Shown here in pieces: positions 17,563-28,089 of a stretch of 54,921 bases of DNA. The notes beneath the pieces are model-generated. The model was not told the origin of the DNA. It was given only the letters and a program-made list of their open reading frames with translations, and did not search any database. Position 1 is the first letter of the stretch. Each line of letters opens with the position of its first letter. This DNA is from Actinomycetota bacterium. Lineage in GTDB: Bacteria > Actinomycetota > Geothermincolia > Fen-727 > Anoxymicrobiaceae. The stretch is taken from the NCBI GenBank assembly GCA_016927325.1, contig JAFGMY010000079.1, forward strand, positions 1-54,921, written 5' to 3'. A program made the position numbers and the translations under genes.

Positions 17563-18588
17563 GTGGATGAAAGGGAAAGCGGTGTGACGGCGGGATTGCT
17601 GTCCGAAGAGGAAAGGGCTCTGGATCTAACCCTGAGGCCCCGTTCCCTGGGTGAGTTCATCGGGCAGAACGCCAATAAGGAACAGCTTCAGATTTTCATC
17701 AAGGCCGCTCTGCAGCGCAGGGACGTTCTGGACCATGTTCTTCTTTCCGGTCCGCCCGGCCTGGGAAAGACAACCCTCGCGTATATTATTGCCAGTGAAA
17801 TGGGAGTAAGCCTGAGGGTGACCAGCGGCCCCGCGATCGAAAGGCAGGGAGACCTTGCCGCGATACTTACTAATCTCCAGCCGGGTGATGTCCTTTTCAT
17901 AGACGAGATACACCGCCTTCCGAGAACCGTAGAGGAAATTCTCTACCCCGCAATGGAAGATTTCCAGATTGACATTGTGATAGGGAAAGGTCCTGGAGCG
18001 CGCTCGGTAAGGCTTGAGCTCCCAAGGTTCACGTTGATCGGGGCAACTACCCGGGCAGGCCTGATTACCGGCCCACTCCTTACCCGGTTCGGGGTGTCAT
18101 GCCGACTCAACTACTACCCTGTGGAGGAGATGGAGTCGATAATAGTCCGGGCCGCCGGCATCCTGAATGTCGAGGTGGACGAGGAGGGTTCACATGAGGT
18201 TGCGAGGAGATCGAGGGGAACGCCGAGGGTGGGCAACCGGCTGCTGAGAAGAGTGAGAGATTTTGCGGAGGTGGAAGCGGACCGGGTTATCACCGGTAGC
18301 GTAGCAAAACAAGCTATGTCGCTCCTGCGGATCGATGATATGGGTCTCGATGTCCTGGACAAGGCAATCCTCGAGACCGTTATCGATAAGTTTTCCGGTG
18401 GGCCGGTGGGCTTGAAGACGCTGGCCGCGTCGGTGGGTGAGGAGCCCGACACCCTGGAGGATGTGTATGAGCCATACCTGATGCAGATCGGCTTCCTCAA
18501 GAGAACTCCCAGGGGAAGGGTGGTAACCCCGAGGGCTTCCGAGCACATGGGAAGAGATATTACCGGCGAGGGGGAAAGCCTCTTCTAG
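17563..18588 (+). CDS. ruvB: Holliday junction branch migration ATPase RuvB
   Basis: A 341-residue AAA+ motor: [12 protein letters not shown] at the N-terminus, Walker [10 protein letters not shown], Walker B FIDEIHRL, sensor GATTRAGL and arginine finger region LLTRFG, then a C-terminal winged helix. It drives branch migration together with RuvA. The GTG start lies 13 bases after ruvA and follows AAAGGTGATAAACG. Confidence 0.97.
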   Translation: MDERESGVTAGLLSEEERALDLTLRPRSLGEFIGQNANKEQLQIFIKAALQRRDVLDHVLLSGPPGLGKTTLAYIIASEMGVSLRVTSGPAIERQGDLAAILTNLQPGDVLFIDEIHRLPRTVEEILYPAMEDFQIDIVIGKGPGARSVRLELPRFTLIGATTRAGLITGPLLTRFGVSCRLNYYPVEEMESIIVRAAGILNVEVDEEGSHEVARRSRGTPRVGNRLLRRVRDFAEVEADRVITGSVAKQAMSLLRIDDMGLDVLDKAILETVIDKFSGGPVGLKTLAASVGEEPDTLEDVYEPYLMQIGFLKRTPRGRVVTPRASEHMGRDITGEGESLF

Positions 18589-18612
18589 GCCGTTATTCAT
18601 GAGGCGAATACC

Positions 18613-19200
18613 ATGAAGATACTACTGCATACATGCTGCGCGCCATGTTTGATACATCCCCTGAGGGTGTTGTCGGAACGAGGCTATGAAGTTGTTCCGT
18701 ATTTTTATAACCCTAATATACAGCCGTTCAGAGAGTACCGCCAAAGGTATTTTACGGTTCTGGATTACTGCCGTGCGAAAGGGCTCGAGCTTCGTACCGG
18801 CCCTTACGAAATGGAAAGGTTCCTTTTGGAGTTGTCCGGCGCAGCGGCAAGGGTTGCGCTGAACGGCACCGTTGCCGGCCCGGGCGGGGCCACGGACCGG
18901 TGCGCCGGGTGCTACCGTATCAGACTGGGACGTACCGCGGCGGTCGCGCGCACTCTCGGCATCGGGGATTTCACGTCAACCCTTCTGGTGAGCCCATACC
19001 AGGACCAGTCAACAATAAGAAAAGTCGGGGAGGATGTTTCAATAGAGAACGGCGTAATGTTTCTTTTTGAAGATATGAGCGATGGCTTCAGGGAAGCTTC
19101 CCGTCAGTCCCGGGACATGGGGATGTACCGGCAATCATACTGCGGATGCGTTTACAGCGAAAAAGAAAGATACCAGAAAAACGACCCACCTTTGAAATGA
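18613..19200 (+). CDS. queH: epoxyqueuosine reductase QueH
   Basis: A 195-residue DUF208 protein. The cysteine motifs of QueH are intact: HTCCAPC near the N-terminus, RCAGCYRIRL in the middle and YCGCVYS at the C-terminus, which hold the Fe-S cluster and a second metal. It catalyses the last step of queuosine synthesis (epoxyqueuosine to queuosine in tRNA), replacing the B12-dependent QueG. Its TGA overlaps the ATG of queA, and tgt follows, so three queuosine genes are consecutive. Confidence 0.93.
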   Translation: MKILLHTCCAPCLIHPLRVLSERGYEVVPYFYNPNIQPFREYRQRYFTVLDYCRAKGLELRTGPYEMERFLLELSGAAARVALNGTVAGPGGATDRCAGCYRIRLGRTAAVARTLGIGDFTSTLLVSPYQDQSTIRKVGEDVSIENGVMFLFEDMSDGFREASRQSRDMGMYRQSYCGCVYSEKERYQKNDPPLK

Positions 19201-20219
19201 AGACCGATCTTTTTGACTACCCTTTTTCCAGGGATCTCATAGCACAGGAGCCCCTCCAATACCGTGACGACAGCAGGCTTATGCTGGTTGAGCGGGATAC
19301 CGGCGGGATAAGCCATCATGGGTTCAAAGACCTTCCCGGACTTCTAAAAAAAGGCGATTGCCTTGTTTTTAACAACTCCAGGGTCATGCCCTCACGGCTT
19401 GACGCCGTAAAGGAACCGACAGGGGGTTCGGTGGAACTCCTGCTTCTTATGGAACTTTCTCAAGGCAGATGGAGCGTCCTTTCCAGGGGTGCCTCGATCA
19501 GGCGGGGGGTGGCGTTGTCTTTTCCGGGAAGTGAGGTCACCGCGCTTGTAACAGACGGCCCTGTTGAAGGAAAATCAACTGTACGTTTTAGAATGCCTGG
19601 CGACAGTCAAGCCGACCTGAAGGCGGAGTTGTTCAAGATAGGAAAAGTCCCGCTCCCTCCTTATATTGACAATAATGGGATAAACGGCGAGCGATACCAG
19701 ACGGTCTTCAGCAACAGAGAGATTTCCGCGGCGGCTCCAACAGCGGGCCTTCATTTTACGGACAACCTGATCTCCGAGATCAGGAGAAAGAAAGTAAGCG
19801 TCGCGGATCTTGAGCTCGCTGTCGGAGTTGATACCTTTATACCCATCAGAGAAGAGGACATCGAAGACCACGAGATTCACCGCGAGTGGTTCTCGGTGGG
19901 AGACGATTGCGCACGAGCGATTAACAGTGCGGAACGGGTGGTGGCTGTGGGCACAACTTCGATGAGAGCGCTCGAATCGGCCAGATATGAAAATGGAGAG
20001 CTGTTTTCGACCACCGGGTTTACGGACCTCTATATAACGCCCGGTTACACCTTCCACGTCGTCCGGGCGATGATAACCAATTTTCATTTTCCCCGTTCGA
20101 CGCTGATGGTGCTTGTAAGCGCGTTCGCCGGCAGGGAGCTTGTGCAAAAGGCTTATAATGAGGCAATTCGTGAAGGTTACAGGTTTTTTTCATTCGGAGA
20201 CGCGATGTTGGTGATATAG
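19197..20219 (+). CDS. queA: S-adenosylmethionine:tRNA ribosyltransferase-isomerase QueA
   Basis: A 340-residue enzyme that transfers the ribosyl part of SAM onto preQ1 in tRNA to form epoxyqueuosine. It begins MKTDLFDYPFSRDLIAQEP, the typical QueA start, at an ATG overlapping the queH stop (ATGA). VFNNSRVMPSRL and the C-terminal FHFPRSTLMVLVSAFAG are family signatures. It abuts tgt directly. Confidence 0.97.
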   Translation: MKTDLFDYPFSRDLIAQEPLQYRDDSRLMLVERDTGGISHHGFKDLPGLLKKGDCLVFNNSRVMPSRLDAVKEPTGGSVELLLLMELSQGRWSVLSRGASIRRGVALSFPGSEVTALVTDGPVEGKSTVRFRMPGDSQADLKAELFKIGKVPLPPYIDNNGINGERYQTVFSNREISAAAPTAGLHFTDNLISEIRRKKVSVADLELAVGVDTFIPIREEDIEDHEIHREWFSVGDDCARAINSAERVVAVGTTSMRALESARYENGELFSTTGFTDLYITPGYTFHVVRAMITNFHFPRSTLMVLVSAFAGRELVQKAYNEAIREGYRFFSFGDAMLVI

Positions 20220-21365
<1,146 letters not shown>

Positions 21366-21442
21366 CAAAAGGTGACCGGTTCTATTATGATAGGTGGGTT
21401 AAAAAAGTGGATTCTCGACATCGATCGAAAGGACGATAGGAA

Positions 21443-21889
21443 ATGATCGGATATCTTATGGGTTTACTGGCGTCCAGCCCGGCGGTTCTGGTGGCGCAGA
21501 AAAGTTCGTCAAGCGAACAGACCTCCGCTTTCGGCAGTCAGTGGATGATGCTCGTTATTATTGCTGTAATGGTGGGAGTGTTTTACTTCCTGATTATGAG
21601 GCCCCAGCGGAAAAAAGCTCAGCAGCAGGAGGATATGCTCAAGAAGCTGGAGAAGGGCGACGAGGTCGTTTCGATAGGGGGCATTCACGGTGTAATAAAG
21701 AAAATCAACGACGACACCGCGGTGATTGAAGTCGACAAGGGTGTAACTATGACCCTCAACCGCTCAGCGATATCCAGAAGCCTGACGGTTCGCGAAGAGG
21801 AAGAAGAAGTTGAGGAAGAAGAAGTTGAGGAAGAAGAAGTTGAGGAAGAAGAGATAGAAGAGGATATCGATGAGGAAGAAGAGGAGTAA
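21443..21889 (+). CDS. yajC: preprotein translocase subunit YajC with an acidic tail
   Basis: A 148-residue YajC: one membrane helix (about 32-52), the family sequence LIMRPQRKKAQQQ, a small cytoplasmic domain with GDEVVSIGGIHGVI, and then a tail from about residue 118 composed almost only of Glu, Asp, Val and Ile. The tail is encoded by a 15-base tandem repeat. YajC associates with SecDF and SecYEG during export. Typical YajC proteins are 85-115 residues, so the tail is an addition. It is 136 bases ahead of secD. Confidence 0.93.
   Translation: MIGYLMGLLASSPAVLVAQKSSSSEQTSAFGSQWMMLVIIAVMVGVFYFLIMRPQRKKAQQQEDMLKKLEKGDEVVSIGGIHGVIKKINDDTAVIEVDKGVTMTLNRSAISRSLTVREEEEEVEEEEVEEEEVEEEEIEEDIDEEEEE
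21809..21853 (+). repeat. 15-bp tandem repeat in yajC
   Basis: Three consecutive copies of GTTGAGGAAGAAGAA (the last with a final G), each encoding Val-Glu-Glu-Glu-Glu, build the acidic YajC tail. A degenerate half unit precedes them. Such a repeat can change length by slippage without breaking the frame. Confidence 0.9.
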
Positions 21890-22025
21890 CTATTACTTGC
21901 GGTGTCTTTCAAGCTTGTAGTTGCTGTCGGCCGGATTTGATGGTTTTGAAAACAAAAAGCGCGTAAAGCCGTTTTGAAGGAGGCGGGGCGGCCGGGTTTA
22001 AACCGGTTGCAATAATTGATCAGCT

Positions 22026-23414
22026 ATGAAAAGAAGAACTAAAAACCTGGTGTTCATCGGTATAGTTGTGGCGACGCTTCTTGCCCTTTACATCCCTAAA
22101 TTCGCATTAAATCTGTCCCCGAGGCTGGGACTTGATTTAAGCGGCGGGATAAGTCTTGTCTATGAAGCCCAGGGCAAGACGCTGGACCCCGGCGTGCTCG
22201 AGAAAACTGTTGAGAAGATAAGGGAAAGGGTAGATAAGCTGGGTGTCGCGGAGCCTGAAATTACAATGCAGGGGGAGAGGAATGTTATCGTGCAGATCCC
22301 CGGAATCCAGGACTCGGAGCGGGCCAAGGATATCGTAGGCAAGACCGCCCAGTTGCAGTTCCGGATCGTTGCCGAGAGCAAGCCGTACTCCGAGGTGAAA
22401 GACGACCCCGGCTGGGCGGTTACAGAGGGTGAAGAGAACCTCAGGCCCGACAAAGAGATAATCCTGAGTTATGAGACAGAGACTGAAGGCAAGAAGGAAA
22501 AACTGCTTTACAAGCTGGGCCCGACCCTCATGAGCGGTGATCTCTTGAAGGAGGCGGCGGTGGGCTATGACGAGGGGGGCGTTCCGCTGGTGAACTTCAC
22601 GCTGACCGGTGAAGGAAAGACCAAGTTCGGTGAAATTACCACTGCGAACAGCCAGAAGCAACTGGCCATAGTTCTTGACTACGAGGTGGAGTCCGCACCG
22701 AATATCAACGAGCCTATCACCGAGGGGAAGGGTGAGATAACAGGGACCTTCACGGAAAAAGAGGCCAAGGACCTTTCTATTGTGCTTAACACCGGCGCCC
22801 TTCCGGTCAACTTGAAGCTCATTACCGAGCAAAGCGTCACTGCTACACTGGGACGGGATTCGCTGAGGCAGGGACTAATCGCCGGCGTGATCGGCCTCTT
22901 GATCGTGGCCTTGTATATGATTCTTTTTTATCGCGCTCTGGGTCTGGTGACCTGTTTTGGCCTGCTCGTGTTCGGTGGTTTGATGTATGGATTCATTTGC
23001 GTTCTCGGCGAGTTCTGGAGCCTTACTCTGGCCGGAATCGCCGGCGTGATCGTATCGATAGGTATCGCCGCCGATTCGAGCGTCGTCTACTTCGAGCGGG
23101 TAAAGGAGGAGGTACGGGCGGGAAGGACCCTCAGGTCGTCGGCGGACCGCGCTTATAAGAACGCCTTCAGGACAATTATCGCGGCCGATACCGTGACATT
23201 TTCGGCGGCTGCCATACTCTACATATTCGCGGTAGGCTCGGTCAGGGGTTTTGCTTTCACCCTGGGCATGGCGACCATATTCGATGTTTTCATATCATAT
23301 CTGTTTATTCATCCGCTTACCTCCCTGCTGGCCGGACTGGAGTGGTTCGGCAGGCCCTGGATGGTTGGGGTAAGACATATTGCGGGAAGCAGGAGTGGGG
23401 GTGATGCCAAATGA
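22026..23414 (+). CDS. secD: protein translocase subunit SecD
   Basis: A 462-residue SecD: an N-terminal membrane helix, the D1 motif LGLDLSGGISL, a periplasmic/external P1 region, and a C-terminal block of five membrane helices (SGD/patched-like), with the proton-path segment IAADSSVVYFERVKEE. It uses the proton motive force to complete export of proteins through SecYEG. Its stop overlaps the secF start (ATGA). Confidence 0.96.
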   Translation: MKRRTKNLVFIGIVVATLLALYIPKFALNLSPRLGLDLSGGISLVYEAQGKTLDPGVLEKTVEKIRERVDKLGVAEPEITMQGERNVIVQIPGIQDSERAKDIVGKTAQLQFRIVAESKPYSEVKDDPGWAVTEGEENLRPDKEIILSYETETEGKKEKLLYKLGPTLMSGDLLKEAAVGYDEGGVPLVNFTLTGEGKTKFGEITTANSQKQLAIVLDYEVESAPNINEPITEGKGEITGTFTEKEAKDLSIVLNTGALPVNLKLITEQSVTATLGRDSLRQGLIAGVIGLLIVALYMILFYRALGLVTCFGLLVFGGLMYGFICVLGEFWSLTLAGIAGVIVSIGIAADSSVVYFERVKEEVRAGRTLRSSADRAYKNAFRTIIAADTVTFSAAAILYIFAVGSVRGFAFTLGMATIFDVFISYLFIHPLTSLLAGLEWFGRPWMVGVRHIAGSRSGGDAK

Positions 23415-24583
23415 AAAACATTTTCAGCCGGCACTATTTCCAGGTTATAAAGTACAGGTACATGTGGTTAGGGTTCTCCGCGGTCATAGTCGGATTATCG
23501 ATTCTGGGTCTGCTGCTTTTCGGCCTCAATTTCGGAATCGACTTTACGGGGGGCACATCACTTGATATCCAGTGTAAAAAAGGGACGACGATTTCACAGG
23601 TCCGTGACGCCATGGGTAACGTAGGTTACGGTGACGCCAAGATACAGGCTGCACAGGACAACACTTTCATAATAAAGACTCCCAAGCTCGACGCGGAGCA
23701 GAGAAAAGAAGTGACCGAATCTCTTGAGAAAAACGCAGGGATGGTGGAGCTGCTCGGGCTCGACGATATCGGACCGGGATGGGGCGCCCAGGTAAGCAGG
23801 CAGGCGGCCATCGCCCTTGCGATATTCCTTGTCGCCATACTTATATATATAAGCGTAAGGTTTGAATTCAAGATGGCGGTTTGTGCCATAATCGCCCTTG
23901 TTCATGATGTAATAATTACTGTGGGTGTGTATGCTTTTCTGGGAAGGGAAGTCACCCCGGCTACCGTTATCGCCGTGCTGACTATCCTCGGATATTCTCT
24001 TTACGACACGATCGTTATTTTCGATCGGGTAAAGGAAGATGTGGACCAGCTGACCCGCCAGAGCAAGAAGACCTATTCCTCGAGTGTTAACGATTCAATT
24101 AATGAGACTCTCACGAGATCTCTCAATACCTCCATTACAACCTTGATCCCGATCGTATCGATTCTGTTGTTTGGAGGGGAGACCTTGAAAGCTTTCGCCT
24201 TTGCGCTTTTTGTCGGGGTCATCGCCGGTACTTATTCGAGCATTTTTATCGCGAGCCCGCTCCTGGCCATCTGGAAGGAGAGGGAGCCCAAGTATCAGGC
24301 GTACCGTGAAAGAATGCAGAAGCAGGAAGCGCGCAGGGCCAGGCTTGCCTCGGAGACGGCCGGTGGAAAATCCGAACCGGTAATAACTGAAAAAAAGAAG
24401 TTGGAGAAGACGCCCGCGGTTGTGAAAAAAGCCGTGCCCTCCGCATCGGCGGAGAAGAAGCAGGCGGCTCCCAAACCTTCGGCCGGTGCCGGGCGGAAGA
24501 AGGCGTCCGCCGGCAGGAAGACCACGGCCAAGGCGCGGACCAAGGGACCGGGAAGTGGAAAGAAGAAAAAGAAAAAGCGATGA
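23411..24583 (+). CDS. secF: protein translocase subunit SecF with a basic tail
   Basis: A 390-residue SecF. The conserved part (1-290) contains FGIDFTGGTSLDI, GYSLYDTIVIFDRVKED and SLNTSITTLIPI, with six membrane helices. About 100 extra residues follow, rich in Lys, Ala, Arg and Pro and ending GSGKKKKKKR. SecF cooperates with SecD in late protein export. The tail, predicted cytoplasmic, is strongly basic and has no fold that I recognise. Start and stop overlap secD and rel (both ATGA), so the three genes are translationally coupled. Confidence 0.95.
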   Translation: MKNIFSRHYFQVIKYRYMWLGFSAVIVGLSILGLLLFGLNFGIDFTGGTSLDIQCKKGTTISQVRDAMGNVGYGDAKIQAAQDNTFIIKTPKLDAEQRKEVTESLEKNAGMVELLGLDDIGPGWGAQVSRQAAIALAIFLVAILIYISVRFEFKMAVCAIIALVHDVIITVGVYAFLGREVTPATVIAVLTILGYSLYDTIVIFDRVKEDVDQLTRQSKKTYSSSVNDSINETLTRSLNTSITTLIPIVSILLFGGETLKAFAFALFVGVIAGTYSSIFIASPLLAIWKEREPKYQAYRERMQKQEARRARLASETAGGKSEPVITEKKKLEKTPAVVKKAVPSASAEKKQAAPKPSAGAGRKKASAGRKTTAKARTKGPGSGKKKKKKR

Positions 24584-26772
24584 CATCGAGGCCGGAGAAA
24601 GCTGAAGAGCTCTTTATAAAGACAAGGCGTTTTTTATCAAGGGGCGATCAGAGACTCATTGAGAAGGCCTATGAATTCGCCGCTCTCCATCACGGGAATC
24701 AAATGAGAAAGTCCGGGGAGCCTTATATAGAACACCCGGTATCCGTCGCCCTCGTTCTTGCGGAATTCGAACTCGATTCCGACACTCTTGCCGCCGCCTT
24801 GCTTCATGATGTCGTGGAAGACACCGATTTAACGCTGGCTGATATCCGCACTGAGTTTGGTGAGCAGATTGCCGAGATAATTGACGGCGTCACCAAGCTC
24901 GACCGGTTAAAGTACGCTTCCCGCGAAGAGCAGCAGGCGGAGAACATGCGCAAGATGCTGATTGCGGTTGCGAACGATGTCCGCGTAATCCTGATCAAGT
25001 TAGCCGACCGCCTGCACAACATGCAGACCATCGCCGCTCTGTCACCGGACAGGGCGCACGATATTTCCGAGGAAACGCTTGAGATTTACGCACCTCTGGC
25101 CCACCGTTTCGGGTTGTCGCGAATAAAGTGGCAACTCGAGGATCTCTCCTTTGAAGTGCTGTACCCAAAGCGGTATTTGCAGATAAAGAAGATGGTCGCG
25201 GAGCGAAGGGCCGAGAGGGAAAAGTACATGAACCAGGTCACCGCACTGATATCCGGGCAGTTAAAGAAAGACAAGATCAAGGCCGAGATATCCGGCCGTG
25301 TAAAGCACTTCTACAGCATATACGAAAAAATGGTAAACAGGGGTGTTGAGTTTGACGAGATAATGGACCTCTCCGCAGTGAGGATAATTGTGGACAATGT
25401 ACGCGACTGTTACGCGACGCTGGGCGTGATCCACTCGATGTGGAAGCCGGTGCCCGGCCGGTTCAAGGACTACATCGCGATGCCCAAGATGAACATGTAC
25501 CAGAGTCTCCATACCGTCGTAATCAGTCTCGAGGGAAGACCTCTCGAGATCCAGATCAGGACCCGCGAGATGCATCAGACTGCCGAGTACGGTATCGCGT
25601 CACACTGGTTATACAAGGAAGTGAGCCGCAGGGAAGGCAGCGGAAAAACCTGGCTGAAGCAAATGATGGAATGGCAGAAAGAGATGAAGGACCCCGGCGA
25701 GTTCTTAAAAACCCTGAAGGTCGATCTTTTCCGCGACGAGGTCTTTATATTTACGCCAAAAGGCGACCTGATATCCCTGCCGAGAGGGTCTACACCGATA
25801 GACTTTGCTTACCACATCCATACCGAAGTGGGCCACAGGTGTGTAGGCGCGAAAATAAACACCAAGATGGTTCCCCTTTCATACCAGCTGGAAAACGGCG
25901 ACATCGTTGAAATTATGACATCAAAGACGGCTACGGGGCCGAGCAGGGACTGGATCAATATTGTTGAGACTTCGAGGGCGAAGAACAAGATAAGGCAATG
26001 GTTCAGCAAGGAGAGGCGTGAGGACGAGAAGCAGGAGGGTAAAGAGGCACTCGATCGCGCCATGAGAAAGCAGGGACTGCCGCTCCAGCGAAAAGAGGTG
26101 GGAAGAATTCTCGCGCAGGTAGCTGAAGACTACAACTTTGACAAAGTGGAAGACCTTCACCGGAACATCGGCGCGGGACACTATTCCGCTACCCAGGTCG
26201 CAAACAAGGTCGCCCAGTATCTGGGGAAGCAGAAGCAGGAGATCGTTCCCGAGATTGAAGCTGAAGCCTTTAGAAGGGAACCCGCTCTTCCTGCGGAACA
26301 GATCCGGCAGAGAATAAGGGTCCACGGGATTGAAAACGCCCTGGTGACATTGGCAAGATGCTGCTCTCCGGCTCCGGGCGATCCGATCGTGGGGTTTGTC
26401 ACCCGGGGGCGGGGGGTGTCGGTCCACCGGGAGGGCTGTACGAACGTTAAGGACTTTTCGAGAGAAGTCGACCGGATGATTGATGTTTCATGGGAGGAGC
26501 CCAGGCGGGCTCTGCGTACGGTTGAAATCTGTGTCAAGGCGATTGATCGTCCAAAGCTGGTGCGTGATATAACAACCGTTTTGGGCGATATGCATGTAAA
26601 TATCCTGTCCGCGTCTCTGCGAATTGATGATAAGCATATCGCGACCAGTAATTACGTTTTCGAGATTGGAAGCGATATGCATCTCGAGGAAATCGAAAAG
26701 AATATCAAGAAAGTGGAATTGGTGTACGACGTGGAAGAAGTCGTCACCGGTGCCGACGCGAAATCCAGTTAG
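24580..26772 (+). CDS. rel: bifunctional (p)ppGpp synthetase/hydrolase Rel/SpoT
   Basis: A 730-residue long RSH enzyme controlling the stringent response. The HD hydrolase domain (H..HD with LLHDVVEDTDLT) is intact. The synthetase domain has RFKDYIAMPK (RxKD, the bifunctional type) and YQSLHTVV. A TGS domain (VFIFTPKGDLISLPRGSTP), a Cys-containing zinc-finger segment (ARCCSPAPGDPIVG) and a C-terminal ACT domain follow. It both makes and degrades ppGpp on ribosomes. The start overlaps the secF stop. dtd follows within 14 bases. Confidence 0.97.
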   Translation: MTSRPEKAEELFIKTRRFLSRGDQRLIEKAYEFAALHHGNQMRKSGEPYIEHPVSVALVLAEFELDSDTLAAALLHDVVEDTDLTLADIRTEFGEQIAEIIDGVTKLDRLKYASREEQQAENMRKMLIAVANDVRVILIKLADRLHNMQTIAALSPDRAHDISEETLEIYAPLAHRFGLSRIKWQLEDLSFEVLYPKRYLQIKKMVAERRAEREKYMNQVTALISGQLKKDKIKAEISGRVKHFYSIYEKMVNRGVEFDEIMDLSAVRIIVDNVRDCYATLGVIHSMWKPVPGRFKDYIAMPKMNMYQSLHTVVISLEGRPLEIQIRTREMHQTAEYGIASHWLYKEVSRREGSGKTWLKQMMEWQKEMKDPGEFLKTLKVDLFRDEVFIFTPKGDLISLPRGSTPIDFAYHIHTEVGHRCVGAKINTKMVPLSYQLENGDIVEIMTSKTATGPSRDWINIVETSRAKNKIRQWFSKERREDEKQEGKEALDRAMRKQGLPLQRKEVGRILAQVAEDYNFDKVEDLHRNIGAGHYSATQVANKVAQYLGKQKQEIVPEIEAEAFRREPALPAEQIRQRIRVHGIENALVTLARCCSPAPGDPIVGFVTRGRGVSVHREGCTNVKDFSREVDRMIDVSWEEPRRALRTVEICVKAIDRPKLVRDITTVLGDMHVNILSASLRIDDKHIATSNYVFEIGSDMHLEEIEKNIKKVELVYDVEEVVTGADAKSS

Positions 26773-26778
26773 GGGGAG
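26772..26778 (+). promoter_or_regulatory. ribosome binding site that points to an ATC start codon for dtd
   Basis: GGGGGAG lies seven bases before ATC-CGC-GCT-GTC. No ATG, GTG or TTG occurs in frame between this site and the conserved Dtd N-terminus. It overlaps the rel stop codon region. Confidence 0.55.
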
Positions 26779-26785
26779 CACAAGC

Positions 26786-27223
26786 ATCCGCGCTGTCGTC
26801 CAAAGAGTAAAACGGTGTTCGGTTCTCATAGACGGGTCTGAATACTCCTGCATCACCGAAGGTCTCCTGGTGCTTATTGGTGTCGCAAAAGGGGATACCG
26901 AAAAAGAAGCGGAGTACATCGCCGAAAAAATAGTCAACCTGAGAGTATTCCCTGACGACCGGGACAAGATGAACCTGTCTGTTTGTGAAACGGGCGGGAG
27001 CGTGATGGTTGTCAGCCAGTTTACATTACTGGGGGAGTGCCGCAAGGGCAGGCGCCCTTCTTACGCGTATGCGGAGGAGCCCGGCCGGGCGCGTGAGCTT
27101 TATGAGCGGGTGGTGGAGATGCTCAAGACCGGTGGAGCGAGAGTCGAAACCGGTATTTTCGGTGAAATGATGGACATCATGCTTGTCAACCGGGGACCGG
27201 TTACTCTTGTTATCGATACTTGA
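26786..27223 (+). CDS. dtd: D-aminoacyl-tRNA deacylase Dtd (probable ATC start)
   Basis: A 145-residue Dtd that removes D-amino acids (and glycine from tRNA-Ala) from mischarged tRNAs. The core motifs are VSQFTLLGECRKG (family SQFTL) and MLVNRGPVTLVI (NxGPVT). The conserved N-terminus RAVVQRVKRCSV begins right after an ATC codon; with ATC as start the length is exactly family-typical. The nearest in-frame standard start upstream is a GTG at about 26750, inside rel and without an RBS. I therefore favour ATC initiation. It is cotranscribed with rel, a common arrangement. Confidence 0.9.
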   Translation: MRAVVQRVKRCSVLIDGSEYSCITEGLLVLIGVAKGDTEKEAEYIAEKIVNLRVFPDDRDKMNLSVCETGGSVMVVSQFTLLGECRKGRRPSYAYAEEPGRARELYERVVEMLKTGGARVETGIFGEMMDIMLVNRGPVTLVIDT

Positions 27224-27325
27224 GGTTCAGGTTGCTGGAAGACGGTCAAGGCTGGAAGAGCTTACGATCTCCAGCTTGATCGCGTGCCGTTTCCGGTGAT
27301 CTTGCGTGAACCGGCGGCGCGTTCC

Positions 27326-27354
27326 TTGTCCAATAAAATCCTGTCAAATGTTAT
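27326..27354 (+). promoter_or_regulatory. putative promoter of the MBL-hisS-aspS operon
   Basis: TTGTCC (27326-27331), a 17-base spacer and TGTTAT (27349-27354) match four of six positions in each box. It lies in the 200-base gap after dtd and just upstream of the MBL gene. Confidence 0.4.
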
Positions 27355-27435
27355 TATCTTCTGAATGGAGATTTAGATTGTGTAAGGTTGCCTGAGATCA
27401 GGTCGGGAGCCGAGTACAAAGCGAAAGGTTGGAGT

Positions 27436-28074
27436 TTGGGAAATTTAACAGTCGAACAGATATCTGTTGGCCTGCTCGATACGAACTGCTACATATTGAT
27501 GGATGAAGATGTGACGGAAGGTTATATCATCGATCCGGGCGGCCAGGCGGGAAGAATAGTCCAGCATGCGGAATCTCTAAAACTCAAGTGCCTGGGCATA
27601 CTGTGCACCCACGGGCACTTCGATCACATTGGCGCGGTGGGCAAGGTGGCTGAACTGCTGGAAGCGCCGGTAATGATTTCGAAAAACGATGCCGGGTATC
27701 TGGACGGATCAATGAAAAGGATAGGCATCAAGATGAGCTCTTTCATCGCCCGGAACCCGTCGAGCATTGACAGGGTAGGCGGCGGGGATGAAGTCGCGTT
27801 CGGGGATTACAGGGCTAGAGTGTTGGATACACCGGGGCACACACCGGGTTCGATCAGTTTTCTTTGCGAAAACAATCTCTTCTGTGGAGACCTGATATTC
27901 AAGGGGTCTGTGGGCCGCACCGATTTGAAAGGAAGCTCCACCGAAGATCTCCTCGAATCAATCAGGCGGGAAGTGTTGTCCCTGCCGGACGATTATAGAA
28001 TCTGGCCCGGCCACGGGCCGGCCACGACCGTTGGAAAGGAGAGAAGGTCTAATCCCTATCTCGAAAATCTATAA
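27436..28074 (+). CDS. MBL-fold hydrolase, glyoxalase II-like
   Basis: A metallo-beta-lactamase-fold hydrolase of about 212 residues. It has the dinuclear zinc motif THGHFDHIGAV, then DTPGHTPGS, GDLIFKGSVGRTDL and the final His in WPGHGPATTVGKE. This is the pattern of hydroxyacylglutathione-hydrolase-like thioesterases, though the true substrate in this lineage is unknown. The start is unclear: TTG at 27436 (AAAGG upstream, fits family N-terminus TVEQISVGLLDTNCY) is preferred over a TTG at 27388 with no spaced RBS. Such a gene next to hisS and dtd is a common neighbourhood. Confidence 0.85.
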   Translation: MGNLTVEQISVGLLDTNCYILMDEDVTEGYIIDPGGQAGRIVQHAESLKLKCLGILCTHGHFDHIGAVGKVAELLEAPVMISKNDAGYLDGSMKRIGIKMSSFIARNPSSIDRVGGGDEVAFGDYRARVLDTPGHTPGSISFLCENNLFCGDLIFKGSVGRTDLKGSSTEDLLESIRREVLSLPDDYRIWPGHGPATTVGKERRSNPYLENL

Positions 28075-28089
28075 ACATGGAGTTGACAG

